A DNA stretch of 21,355 bases, from the IMG/VR virus record IMGVR_UViG_3300033149_006202, positions 1-21,355 of that record. One strand, written 5' to 3'. Below, piece after piece: positions 1-6,538 of this stretch (position 1 is the first letter of the stretch; every line of letters begins with the position of its first letter). The DNA comes from a virus. A program made the translations under genes and the position numbers. The notes below the pieces were generated by a model. It saw only the letters and a program-made list of their open reading frames with translations. It was not told where the DNA came from and did not search any database.

Positions 1-115
1 AGAAAAGAGAGAAAAAGCTGAGAAAAAGAAACGCTGGGACAAAACCTCTGGGCGACCCTCTGGACATAACCAAGAAAGGTTACAAAAATATAGGGAAAAA
101 CGGCGTGGAGTGTAA
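1..115 (+). CDS. C-terminal end of a basic protein (partial)
   Basis: An open frame enters from the left edge (first full codon at base 2) and stops with TAA at 113-115, leaving 37 residues. They are very rich in Lys, Arg and Glu, with Ser-Gly-Arg-Pro-Ser-Gly-His in the middle and a Tyr-Arg-Glu-Lys-Arg-Arg tail, as in a charged nucleic-acid-binding terminus. No domain can be recognised from so short a piece. The coding call rests on the open frame to the edge, the stop just before a noncoding leader, and a strand shared with everything downstream. A chance open frame is possible. Confidence 0.45.
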   Translation, partial: EKREKAEKKKRWDKTSGRPSGHNQERLQKYREKRRGV

Positions 116-134
116 TGCGAAATGCGAAATGCGC
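114..134. repeat. Three tandem 7-bp units (AATGCGA)
   Basis: AATGCGA, AATGCGA and AATGCGC lie head to tail, starting in the stop codon of the partial upstream gene. This is iteron-like in form but too short to assign a role. It sits 9 bp before the first copy of the dispersed palindromic motif. Confidence 0.6.
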
Positions 135-142
135 AACAAAAC

Positions 143-163
143 GTCAAATTTTGACCATTCTGG
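143..163 (+). promoter_or_regulatory. Dispersed palindromic element, copy 1
   Basis: The core GTCAAATTTTGAC (143-155) is a 13-bp inverted repeat with a one-base centre, followed by CATTCTGG. It lies 27 bp upstream of the -35 box of the first promoter and 104 bp upstream of the start codon at 267. It shares orientation and right arm with five other copies in the window. Confidence 0.7.
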
Positions 164-190
164 CCGTTTCACGGCGTGCGTGCAAAACGG

Positions 191-219
191 TTGACAAACT
201 GGCCAAACGGAGTTATGGT
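191..219 (+). promoter_or_regulatory. Sigma70-like promoter for the 267-608 gene
   Basis: A consensus -35 box TTGACA (191-196) and a 17-bp spacer lead to TATGGT (214-219), which matches 4 of 6 positions of the -10 consensus. A start near 226 would give a leader of about 40 nt holding TCATGC-GATT-GCATGA and TGAAAT-AA-ATTTCA stem-loops, then GGAGGT at 255-260 before the ATG at 267. Confidence 0.5.
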
Positions 220-266
220 TTGGGTATCATGCGATTGCATGAAATAAATTTCACGGAGGTGCTAAA

Positions 267-608
267 ATGGCAGAAAGAGACGTGAAGGTTACTAGAGAAG
301 GGAGTGAATTGGTATTTACCGACGGGGCTATTGAACGGCGGTATAACATTGACGCACTACCTGAAGACATGAAAGAGGAGCTAATGTTTCATGGTGCAAA
401 ACAAAAAATACGTGATAGCTACAGCGGTTATCGTAAAAAAGGCGTCAAATGGTATGAAATGGCGGACGATGTATACAATGCGTTATCTAATGGGACATGG
501 GAACGTAAACCAACATTTAAGCTTACAAAATTGCAGGAATTGGCCGATGCTGGCGCATTTAGCGCCAAACAAATGGCATTGCTAAAGGGATTAGGGCTAA
601 TCAAATAA
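267..608 (+). CDS. Small conserved phage protein, unknown function
   Basis: 113 residues; the ATG at 267 has GGAGGT at 255-260. The middle (about residues 40-80) carries a His-Gly-Ala-Lys-Gln-Lys-Ile-Arg-Asp segment and later Leu-Ser-Asn-Gly-Thr-Trp. I recognise this pattern (HGxKQKxxD, then a variable stretch, then a small-residue/Trp motif) from short uncharacterised proteins in many tailed-phage genomes; no biochemical role is known to me. The protein is soluble, charged and has no membrane segment. It has its own promoter and a terminator directly after it, so it is a separate transcription unit from the packaging genes. The C-terminus resembles a short helical hairpin. Confidence 0.8.
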   Translation: MAERDVKVTREGSELVFTDGAIERRYNIDALPEDMKEELMFHGAKQKIRDSYSGYRKKGVKWYEMADDVYNALSNGTWERKPTFKLTKLQELADAGAFSAKQMALLKGLGLIK

Positions 609-634
609 TCCGCTTGACAAGCTACAACCTGCAT

Positions 635-670
635 GGGCGTAGGCCTTCACGGCTTACGCCCTTTCTTTTT
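635..670 (+). terminator. Rho-independent terminator
   Basis: GGGCGTAGGCC (635-645), loop TTCAC, then GGCTTACGCCC (651-661): an 11-bp stem with one G-U pair, followed directly by TTTCTTTTT (662-670). It lies 26 bp after the stop of the 267-608 gene and closes that unit. Confidence 0.9.
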
Positions 671-800
671 GTCCGCTGGCGGACATCCAGACGAAGCCCC
701 CTAAGCCCCCAAGGGCATCCGTCCCTGATGATAGACATAGTCTAAAATTCTCCCTGACCAAAATTTCAAACCACTCCGCTGATGCGGAGTCAGCCAAAAA

Positions 801-821
801 GTCAAATGTTGACGTTTCTGT
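801..821 (+). promoter_or_regulatory. Dispersed palindromic element, copy 2
   Basis: GTCAAATGTTGAC (801-813) differs by one base from the common core and is followed by GTTTCTGT. It sits 74 bp before the -35 box of the TerS promoter and 107 bp before its ATG, nearly the same distance to the gene start as copy 1. Confidence 0.65.
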
Positions 822-894
822 GCTAACGCAGCACCTACGGTGCCGTCCAGCTATGCTGGCGAATAGCCCGAATGAACATTTGTCCATTCACACA

Positions 895-922
895 TTGACT
901 TACGCCATTGGCGTGGTATAAT
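895..922 (+). promoter_or_regulatory. Strong sigma70-like promoter of the packaging operon
   Basis: TTGACT (895-900), a 16-bp spacer, and a perfect TATAAT (917-922). Transcription would be expected to begin about 7 nt after the -10 box, at base 929, which is the A of the TerS ATG. This predicts a leaderless mRNA. No ribosome binding site precedes that ATG, unlike almost every other gene here. Confidence 0.75.
902..914. promoter_or_regulatory. Palindrome in the promoter spacer (possible operator)
   Basis: ACGCCATTGGCGT is a perfect inverted repeat (6-bp arms, one central base) placed exactly between the -35 and -10 boxes, where a bound dimeric repressor would block RNA polymerase. No second copy was seen. 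Short perfect palindromes are common throughout this genome, so the position may be coincidental. Confidence 0.35.
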
Positions 923-928
923 GTTATC

Positions 929-1399
929 ATGGGACGGCCTAAGAAAAAACTTGACGAAGAGGCCATATTGGACCTCGTAGAGCGTGGCCTTCCGCAGAAA
1001 GAGATTGCCGAAGAGCTCGGCGTTAGCACACCAACACTGGCAAAGCGGATAGCTGACCTTCGGGAGAAGCAAGGCCTTCTGCTGAAATACCGTGCACTGC
1101 AGAGCCTGCAGCTCACCGAGCTGCAATGTAGAGTGCTAGAAGCGATAACGCCTGAGAAAATCGAAGAGGCCCCACTTCGGGACCTCGTCCTTGCATATAA
1201 AGTTCTGAAAGACAAGGAGCAATCCATTGAAGGACTACCGTCGGACATCAAGGGTCTTGTTGGGTATCTTGTTGAGCTTGAAAAGAGCAAGCTTGACAGC
1301 GAAGATAGCGACAGCAGTGCTGTCATTGATGTTACTCCTGGCAATGGAGACGAGAGTCATGCCAGAGACGAAAGTCACGTTGACAAGACTATCAACTAG
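929..1399 (+). CDS. terS: Terminase small subunit
   Basis: 156 residues from the ATG at 929; a TTG at 908 is in frame but lies inside the promoter spacer. The protein begins Met-Gly-Arg-Pro-Lys-Lys-Lys, a basic start common in small terminases. A helix-turn-helix follows at about residues 21-45 (Leu-Pro-Gln-Lys-Glu-Ile-Ala-Glu-Glu-Leu-Gly-Val-Ser, then Thr-Leu-Ala-Lys-Arg). The Ala-Pro-Leu-Arg-Asp-Leu segment near 81-95 matches the second conserved patch of HTH-type TerS proteins, and the tail is acidic. TerS binds the phage DNA packaging site and passes DNA to TerL, whose gene lies one gene downstream. A perfect 8-bp stem with a 3-nt loop is embedded at 1107-1125. A transcription regulator is the alternative, but length and context favour TerS. 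Confidence 0.75.
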   Translation: MGRPKKKLDEEAILDLVERGLPQKEIAEELGVSTPTLAKRIADLREKQGLLLKYRALQSLQLTELQCRVLEAITPEKIEEAPLRDLVLAYKVLKDKEQSIEGLPSDIKGLVGYLVELEKSKLDSEDSDSSAVIDVTPGNGDESHARDESHVDKTIN

Positions 1400-1736
1400 C
1401 AAAGCTGGCACACACGGAGTGCTGTCAGTGGACGGACGGGCTGTGCTCGTCACGCTTGAACCGCCTGCAGCGGTTGTGCCGCCTGGACAATACAGGCTTC
1501 GCTTGCGGTGGTCGCCACGCTTCAAGCGTAAGCTCTTTGAGGTCGCAGATGTGCCAGGACACACAGATGTGCTGATTCATCCAGGAAACACAATCAAAGA
1601 CACCAAGGGTTGCATCCTTATCGGAACAACGAGGGAGGGCGGAGCCGTGCTTCAGAGCCGCAAGGCTCTCGAAGAGTTTCATCGCCTTCTGGGCGACAGC
1701 TCCGCTGTCTTGGAGGTGAGGGATGCGTGGCCTTAA
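1359..1736 (+). CDS. DUF5675 family protein
   Basis: 125 residues. I chose the ATG at 1359 because GGAGA lies 8 nt upstream and the family homology begins right after it; in-frame ATGs at 1227 and 1344 would add residues that only shadow TerS. The sequence has the family's order: Gly-Val-Leu-Ser-Val-Asp-Gly with Thr-Leu-Glu-Pro (20-35), Pro-Pro-Gly-Gln-Tyr (41-45), Ser-Pro-Arg-Phe (52-55), Val-Pro-Gly-His (65-68), then Ile-His-Pro-Gly-Asn (73-77) and Asp-Thr-Lys-Gly-Cys-Ile-Leu (81-87). The function of DUF5675 is not established. The His-x-Gly-Asn and Gly-Cys pair recalls YkuD L,D-transpeptidases, so a cell-wall role is a guess. The gene overlaps terS by 41 nt and terL by 14 nt. Confidence 0.85.
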   Translation: MPETKVTLTRLSTSKAGTHGVLSVDGRAVLVTLEPPAAVVPPGQYRLRLRWSPRFKRKLFEVADVPGHTDVLIHPGNTIKDTKGCILIGTTREGGAVLQSRKALEEFHRLLGDSSAVLEVRDAWP

Positions 1737-3174
1737 TCCCGTTGTGCTAGAACGTTTACGCTCTTGGCAGGACAATCCGTTGAGGTTTGTGCAAGAATGC
1801 TTCAAATGGCCGAAGGGCCAGGGGCCAACATTCCAGCAGAGAGATGCTCTTCAAGCAATAGCCTTCAGGAAGCGGGTTAGCATTCGAAGCGGCCATGGTT
1901 GCGGAAAGAGTGCCGCTGCGGTGTGGATAGCCTTATGGTTCATGAGCACAAGGGCATATGCTAAAGTGGCTGTCACTGGGCCGACAGGCCGACAGTTGTA
2001 TGACATATTCTGGGCTGAATTGGCCAAATGGTTCAGGCGGTCACGCCTGCAGGACGAGTTTGTGATGCAGAAAGGGAAGTTCTTCTATAAAGCTGCACCC
2101 GAAGACTGGTGGATAAGGCTGATAAGCCCGCGGGTGAAAGCCACGAAGGAGGAGCAAGCGGAAACACTTGCTGGTCTGCACGGCGACCATCTCCTTATCA
2201 TCGTAGATGAGGCCAGTGGCGTGCACGACCCTGTGTTTGTGCCACTGGAAGGGGCCTTGACAAGGCCCGACAACAAAGTCCTGTTGATTGGAAACATGAC
2301 AAAGTCTTCTGGATACTTCTACGACACGCATTTCCATGCTGCCATCAAGCGGAAGTGGGTGCATTTGCACTGGAACAGCGAGAAGTCACCTCTGGTGACG
2401 AAGGAAACTGTAGAATACTTCAGAGATAAATATGGCGAAGATAGCAGCGTTTACGCTGTGCGTATAAAAGGTGACCCTCCGCTCACAGATGAGCGGGCTC
2501 TCATCCCGCTGGAATGGAGTCGTCAGTGCATCGGCAATGAAATTGAAGTTGCTGATGACGAACCGCTCTACCTGAGTGTGGACATCGCCAGATATGGCGA
2601 TGATGTCTCTGTGGTGATGCCCCGTAGGGGTCTTAAGGTCTATGAGTGGGATGTCTTCAAAGACATGAATACAATATCGCTGGCAGGAAACATCCTGCAG
2701 ATGTATACGGAGCGTAATGCTAGCGGCGTCATTCTTGACGAAATCGGTGTTGGAGCGGGTGTCGTAGACTGGCTTGAAAAGCACGGAATGGTCAACTGTT
2801 ACGGAGTAAATGTGTGCTGGAAATCTAGCGACGTCAGTCGCTATCACAGGCTACGGGACGAGCTGTGGTGGACAGTGCGAGAGAAATGTATGCGAGGCCT
2901 TTACTCGTTTCCTCCGACAGAGGAGTCGGAGACACTGTGTGACGAGCTGGCTTCGCCAAAGTATGACTTCAATGCCCAAGGCGGTATTGTTGTTGAGAGC
3001 AAGAAAAAGATGCGGGCTCGTGGTGTCGGAAGCCCGAATAGGGCTGACGCTCTCGTGTTGAGCGAGTATATTAACAGCGTAGCTCACAGGGTGTGGCCTG
3101 TGAAGAAGACGACCGATAGGTCTTCTAGAAAATATTATGCAATAGGTGGAGAACACGCTTGGATGGTAACATAG
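1723..3174 (+). CDS. terL: Terminase large subunit (packaging ATPase/nuclease)
   Basis: 483 residues; the ATG at 1723 has GGAGGTGA just upstream. The N-terminal ATPase has Walker A Ser-Gly-His-Gly-Cys-Gly-Lys-Ser (56-63), Walker B Ile-Ile-Val-Asp-Glu-Ala (159-164) and a likely coupling motif Ile-Gly-Asn-Met-Thr-Lys (189-194). The C-terminal RNase H-like nuclease has its three acidic positions: Asp287 (Ser-Val-Asp-Ile-Ala-Arg), Asp339 (Ile-Leu-Asp-Glu) and Asp442 (Asn-Arg-Ala-Asp-Ala-Leu). It pumps DNA into the prohead through the portal and cuts the concatemer. Both active sites look intact. Perfect stem-loops are dense in this gene (2252-2268, 2583-2602, 2651-2666, 2826-2843, 2912-2931). Confidence 0.96.
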   Translation: MRGLNPVVLERLRSWQDNPLRFVQECFKWPKGQGPTFQQRDALQAIAFRKRVSIRSGHGCGKSAAAVWIALWFMSTRAYAKVAVTGPTGRQLYDIFWAELAKWFRRSRLQDEFVMQKGKFFYKAAPEDWWIRLISPRVKATKEEQAETLAGLHGDHLLIIVDEASGVHDPVFVPLEGALTRPDNKVLLIGNMTKSSGYFYDTHFHAAIKRKWVHLHWNSEKSPLVTKETVEYFRDKYGEDSSVYAVRIKGDPPLTDERALIPLEWSRQCIGNEIEVADDEPLYLSVDIARYGDDVSVVMPRRGLKVYEWDVFKDMNTISLAGNILQMYTERNASGVILDEIGVGAGVVDWLEKHGMVNCYGVNVCWKSSDVSRYHRLRDELWWTVREKCMRGLYSFPPTEESETLCDELASPKYDFNAQGGIVVESKKKMRARGVGSPNRADALVLSEYINSVAHRVWPVKKTTDRSSRKYYAIGGEHAWMVT

Positions 3175-3833
3175 GAAAGGTAATTTGTGTCAGCGACTTG
3201 CACGTGCCATACACGAGTAGGTACTTTGTCCGCTTTGCAGACTATGCCTGCGAAGCAGACATGGTCGTCTTCGACGGGGACATTTTCGACCTGGTGAGGT
3301 GCACCATTGAAGATATTAAGAGCAGCTACGTAGGACGGGAGCTTATCAAGGCTGTGAAGCGGATAGCTGAAGCGACTAAGACGATTTTCGTCTTGGGCAA
3401 TCACGACATGGAGCTTGAAAAGGCGCTTCGTGAGCTGCTGGAAGCGGAAATTCCTGCCTATTCGTCATACCGTTCGGGTAGCATGCTGTGCATGCATGGC
3501 TGGCAGTTTGACCCAGCATGTAGATGTTGGAACTGGCGATTGCTGGCGAAAATTGTCCCGCGGTTCTACCGTCCGCCTTCTGAATGGAAGGCGAGGAACA
3601 GAGAGAAATGGCACAAGCACGTGGGGCGAATTTATTCCGAGATATTCTCTTTCCTTGAAAAGGAAAGGTGGTGTGACCTGCTGGTTGTGGGCCACACGCA
3701 TTATCCCAGCTATCATGTGTTACAGACAGGACAACGTGTGTTGGACTGTGGTGATTGGTGGGATAGCAATAGCTGGGGAGAGATTGTAAATGGTGAGGCA
3801 AGAATGAGATATGTAGGAGATGGAATCGAATGA
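3159..3833 (+). CDS. Calcineurin-like metallophosphoesterase
   Basis: 224 residues. All dinuclear-metal motifs are present in order: Ser-Asp-Leu-His (12-15), Asp-Gly-Asp (39-41), Gly-Asn-His-Asp (80-83), a lone His (113) in Cys-Met-His-Gly, and Gly-His-Thr-His (178-181). The spacing is like the LpxH/YfcE-type phosphoesterases. The start is TTG at 3159, with GGTGGAG ending 7 nt before it, overlapping the end of terL by 16 nt; no in-frame ATG precedes the first motif. The natural substrate (nucleic acid, nucleotide or lipid phosphate) cannot be read from sequence. Its place inside the terminase operon suggests late expression, with a role in DNA end processing or packaging as one option and host metabolism as another. 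Perfect stems lie at 3378-3394, 3574-3593 and 3649-3667. Confidence 0.9.
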   Translation: MDGNIGKVICVSDLHVPYTSRYFVRFADYACEADMVVFDGDIFDLVRCTIEDIKSSYVGRELIKAVKRIAEATKTIFVLGNHDMELEKALRELLEAEIPAYSSYRSGSMLCMHGWQFDPACRCWNWRLLAKIVPRFYRPPSEWKARNREKWHKHVGRIYSEIFSFLEKERWCDLLVVGHTHYPSYHVLQTGQRVLDCGDWWDSNSWGEIVNGEARMRYVGDGIE

Positions 3834-4156
3834 GCACGATAGTGGCAGAGAACGAAAATTGGCGGATTAGGCAGGCAGAGGGCGACAACTATGCCCTCAC
3901 CTGCGGGAAGGGTCACTTCACGTTCTATATAAAGGGGCGAAATGAGAAGCTCGTGTTCTACAATATGCTTGTATCGGCGAAAGCTGAGATGAAAGACGTA
4001 GTCTTCTTGACGTTTGGTGGCTGGTTTGCGTTGTGGCTGACAGTGGAAGACGTGGATTTTCTGCTGGAAAACCTGCCGATGACGGAGGCCGAAAAAGAGG
4101 CAAGTGCGGAAGTGAGCACGGAAGTGCGAAGCTCCGAAGGAGTGACTATACAGTGA
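3830..4156 (+). CDS. Small hypothetical protein
   Basis: 108 residues; the ATG overlaps the stop of the phosphoesterase gene by 4 nt (ATGA), with GGAGATGG upstream, so translation is probably coupled. The first 85 residues look like a small alpha/beta fold with hydrophobic, aromatic strands (Phe-Leu-Thr-Phe-Gly-Gly-Trp-Phe-Ala-Leu-Trp), followed by an acidic, Ser/Glu-rich tail from about 84. No family is recognised and no membrane segment is clear. The last gene before motif copy 3. Confidence 0.8.
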   Translation: MSTIVAENENWRIRQAEGDNYALTCGKGHFTFYIKGRNEKLVFYNMLVSAKAEMKDVVFLTFGGWFALWLTVEDVDFLLENLPMTEAEKEASAEVSTEVRSSEGVTIQ

Positions 4157-4160
4157 TAAT

Positions 4161-4181
4161 GTCAAATTTTGATATTTCTGG
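4161..4181 (+). promoter_or_regulatory. Dispersed palindromic element, copy 3
   Basis: GTCAAATTTTGAT (4161-4173), then ATTTCTGG. It lies 4 nt after a stop codon (4154-4156), and its right end merges into the GGAGG of the next gene. The preceding AT plus the first G form an ATG (4159) opening a 15-codon frame (stop 4204-4206) that begins Met-Ser-Asn-Phe-Asp-Ile-Ser-Gly. Confidence 0.7.
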
Positions 4182-4190
4182 AGGCATGGG

Positions 4191-4865
4191 ATGGAAAATG
4201 CTTTAATAGATGGCAATTATAATGCTAGCTTGCTAGCCGAAGACGCCGATAGCCATGAAACGGCTCGGCTGCGGTGCAGGAGCAGGGCTCTGGTCATAGT
4301 CGGAGGACCTTTGGTCCTGGCTCTGCAGAAGGTCAACGACAAGTATTCTTGGGGAGATAGTTTTGCGTATCTCCTGATGCCTATTCCAAGCCCTGCGGAC
4401 CTAGATGGCGATGACAGTCTGGACTGCGAGGAGAAAACTGGGATAACAAATACTGACGAAGCCGAGCAGATAAACAAAGTCTTTGTCTTTGCGGACCTTC
4501 AGCACTATTTTGTCTTGCCACCGAAAGGTGGCCTTGTCAGAACGGTCGTTCAGACGGGTATTGCTAGGACAGACGGGACTGGGAATGTCTATCTGACAAA
4601 GATGACGTTCAGTCTGGGCTATGTGGATAGTGCTGGGAGCTTCACTTCTGGGTCTACTGCAGACGCAACGCCTAATTTCTACACAGACAAGACAGATTAT
4701 CAGTTATGCAGCGGGCAAGCTTGGCTCAACTGGGACTTCGACATACCTGATGGACGGATGTTTGCTTTGAGAGCGCAGCTGTATGGGAAGGTCGATAGTG
4801 GTGTGACTGGCAAGATGAAACTTTGTTGCAGTCGAGATGCTTATGACAGTTTTTTGGAGTTTTGA
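4191..4865 (+). CDS. Beta-rich putative virion protein
   Basis: 224 residues; ATG at 4191 with GGAGG at 4180-4184 inside the end of motif copy 3. There is no signal peptide or membrane span. The second half alternates hydrophobic and polar residues with Gly/Ser/Thr/Asp loops, as in a beta-sandwich, and ends in a Cys-Cys-containing strand. This resembles capsid decoration or base-plate proteins, and its loop style is like that of the proteins at 11354 and 11777, though I cannot align them with confidence. Its position before the tailspike gene suggests a spike-attachment or head-surface role. AGGACC-TTT-GGTCCT and GCCACC-GAAA-GGTGGC hairpins are embedded. Confidence 0.65.
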   Translation: MENALIDGNYNASLLAEDADSHETARLRCRSRALVIVGGPLVLALQKVNDKYSWGDSFAYLLMPIPSPADLDGDDSLDCEEKTGITNTDEAEQINKVFVFADLQHYFVLPPKGGLVRTVVQTGIARTDGTGNVYLTKMTFSLGYVDSAGSFTSGSTADATPNFYTDKTDYQLCSGQAWLNWDFDIPDGRMFALRAQLYGKVDSGVTGKMKLCCSRDAYDSFLEF

Positions 4866-4875
4866 GGAGGGGCTT

Positions 4876-6501
4876 ATGCGGTTTTTGACGCAGCAGTTTG
4901 GTTATTGGGGCTATGCTATAAGGAGATTTCTGGAGGAGAATCAAGGAGAAGGGAGTTCGAGTGAAGCGTATGGTGGATATTCAGCACTTGTTTATATTGA
5001 CGGTAGCTTTATAATTGCACGAGATTACAAAGGAGATTTAATTGCTTCAGGCACAGCAGGCATAGATGATGCAAGTGTAATAAATAGTGCTATTACGCAT
5101 GTTAATGGGCAGTTAAATCATGGTCTTGAGAGGGGATTCATTTTTGGTAAAGGATTGCGGTATTATTTAGAAGACACCATTATTTTGAAAGCTGGAGTAA
5201 CATTGAAAGATTTTGTATTTTGGATTAAAGATGGAGTAGACAAAGATGGAATAAAGATTGAAAACTTTGACTCACTTACAGGAACTGATACACCTGCGAC
5301 AGATAGCAGTGTTCCACACAGTTTTGGTTTAATAGATGTTACTGTTTATGGAAACAGAGATAACAATACTTCAGGTTCTGGTGTTAAAATTTATGGGTAT
5401 GGCTTTATTTTAGATGGACTTGCAGTAAAAAAATGTGCTGAGCATGGTCTTTGGTGTGAATGTGGTTATTGTTCTGGTTCTGGATATAGTATTGTGGGAG
5501 AAAACCGTATCGGATCTATATGGGCTGTAAATAATGGTAAGTGTGGAATAGTTCATAAAGGGCCAAACGATACTGTATATGGGTATGTTATAACATATGG
5601 TAACGGGGCTGTTGGAACGCCTGGCCATGGAATGTATATAACGGGGACGAGAGGGAATTGTGATATTAGATATATTCATTCTTATGGCAATGGGGAAGAC
5701 GGTGTCAATGTTGATGAAGGATTTATAAATGCTATCTATATAGAGGCAGAAAGTAACGAAGGCAGAGGGTTGGTTCTAAAAGACCATTGGCATCCTACTG
5801 TTCAATGTTTATATGCATACCACAATAAAAATGAGGCTCTATATGTAAGCGGTGTGCAGTATGGAGGTATTGATTTTGCACTTATACGTGATAATGATTC
5901 AAGTGGTAATACAGTATATATAAGCGCTGAGAAATTTTATGCTAATATTATTTGCAATAATAGTTCTGGGTCTGATTTGTGTAATTTTGGAAAACTTACC
6001 TTTTCAAGAGTAAATCTGATTCTCTTAGGTAACACAAACACAGGCAAAGCCGTTGTTCTAGGAACAACAGATAATAAAATACTATCAAATGTTATAGACG
6101 TCCAAGTTTCATTGAGTAATACCAACGGCCGACTGATGGAAATTCATTCTGATGGTAGAAACATAATTAGAATTAGAGGTGCGACCTATGATTCAACAAA
6201 AGATTGGGATTATTCTACTTATCCCCCTCATTCAACAGACGAGATAAACTATAAAACTAACACTTTGACTTATACACTACCTGAAAAAACAGGTTCAGCT
6301 ACAATTACTAGTGGCAATACTTCTGTAACAGTAAATCATGGATTACCCACAACGCCTACTAACATTCAGTTAACAGGAACTCACTCAGAGGTAAAAGATG
6401 CTTATGTGCCTGAATCCAGTATTACAGATACAAGTTTTGAAATACATGTAGACTCTGCCGTAACAGCAGACAGAGCCGTTTATTGGAAAGCCAAAGTATG
6501 A
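4876..6501 (+). CDS. Tailspike/tail fibre with beta-helix domain
   Basis: 541 residues from the ATG at 4876, which has GAGGAGGGG at 4865-4872; an in-frame ATG at 4837 lies inside the previous gene and lacks a binding site. A short N-terminal segment is followed by a long Gly/Asn/Asp-rich stretch of short strands (about residues 80-430) with the rhythm of a right-handed parallel beta-helix (pectate-lyase-like fold). The last 70 residues (Gly-Ser-Ala-Thr-Ile-Thr-Ser-Gly, then Val-Asn-His-Gly-Leu) form a small C-terminal module I recognise at the ends of many phage fibres. It would bind or cleave the host surface polysaccharide; no catalytic residues can be assigned. From about 4970 the gene is much richer in A+T than its neighbours and has few hairpins, which suggests transfer. 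Confidence 0.8.
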   Translation: MRFLTQQFGYWGYAIRRFLEENQGEGSSSEAYGGYSALVYIDGSFIIARDYKGDLIASGTAGIDDASVINSAITHVNGQLNHGLERGFIFGKGLRYYLEDTIILKAGVTLKDFVFWIKDGVDKDGIKIENFDSLTGTDTPATDSSVPHSFGLIDVTVYGNRDNNTSGSGVKIYGYGFILDGLAVKKCAEHGLWCECGYCSGSGYSIVGENRIGSIWAVNNGKCGIVHKGPNDTVYGYVITYGNGAVGTPGHGMYITGTRGNCDIRYIHSYGNGEDGVNVDEGFINAIYIEAESNEGRGLVLKDHWHPTVQCLYAYHNKNEALYVSGVQYGGIDFALIRDNDSSGNTVYISAEKFYANIICNNSSGSDLCNFGKLTFSRVNLILLGNTNTGKAVVLGTTDNKILSNVIDVQVSLSNTNGRLMEIHSDGRNIIRIRGATYDSTKDWDYSTYPPHSTDEINYKTNTLTYTLPEKTGSATITSGNTSVTVNHGLPTTPTNIQLTGTHSEVKDAYVPESSITDTSFEIHVDSAVTADRAVYWKAKV

Positions 6502-6538
6502 GAAGTCTAACAGACTCGCAATGTTGGAGGATGATAAG

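Larger units (their letters stand above)
609..928. other. 320-bp noncoding, hairpin-rich spacer
   Basis: No supported gene lies here. In order it holds the terminator (635-670), a perfect TGTCCGC-TG-GCGGACA hairpin (670-685), TAGAC-ATA-GTCTA (732-744), ACTCCGC-TGAT-GCGGAGT (773-790), copy 2 of the dispersed palindromic motif (801-821), GCACC-TAC-GGTGC (831-843), CCAGC-TAT-GCTGG (847-859) and the promoter of the packaging operon (895-922). A run of small perfect stem-loops before a structural operon would suit a control region or a structured transcript. Confidence 0.7.

Noticed and set aside
773-790. ACTCCGC-TGAT-GCGGAGT hairpin as a terminator
   Set aside because: No run of T follows on either strand within usual distance; it fits the general hairpin pattern of this genome.
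908-928. TTG start for TerS seven codons upstream
   Set aside because: It falls in the spacer of a near-consensus promoter, so it would usually not be transcribed from that promoter; the basic MGRPKKK start is the usual one.
609-928. tRNA or other structured RNA gene in the spacer
   Set aside because: The hairpins do not assemble into a cloverleaf, and no T-loop or CCA-like end was found.
835-1344. Long open frame on the minus strand opposite TerS
   Set aside because: Ser/Arg-rich composition typical of a shadow frame; it covers the promoter and TerS, with no ribosome site or recognisable protein.
1227-1358. Upstream ATG giving a hydrophobic leader on the DUF5675 protein
   Set aside because: The extra residues come from reading TerS DNA in another frame; the apparent hydrophobic stretch lacks a ribosome site, and homology begins after 1359.
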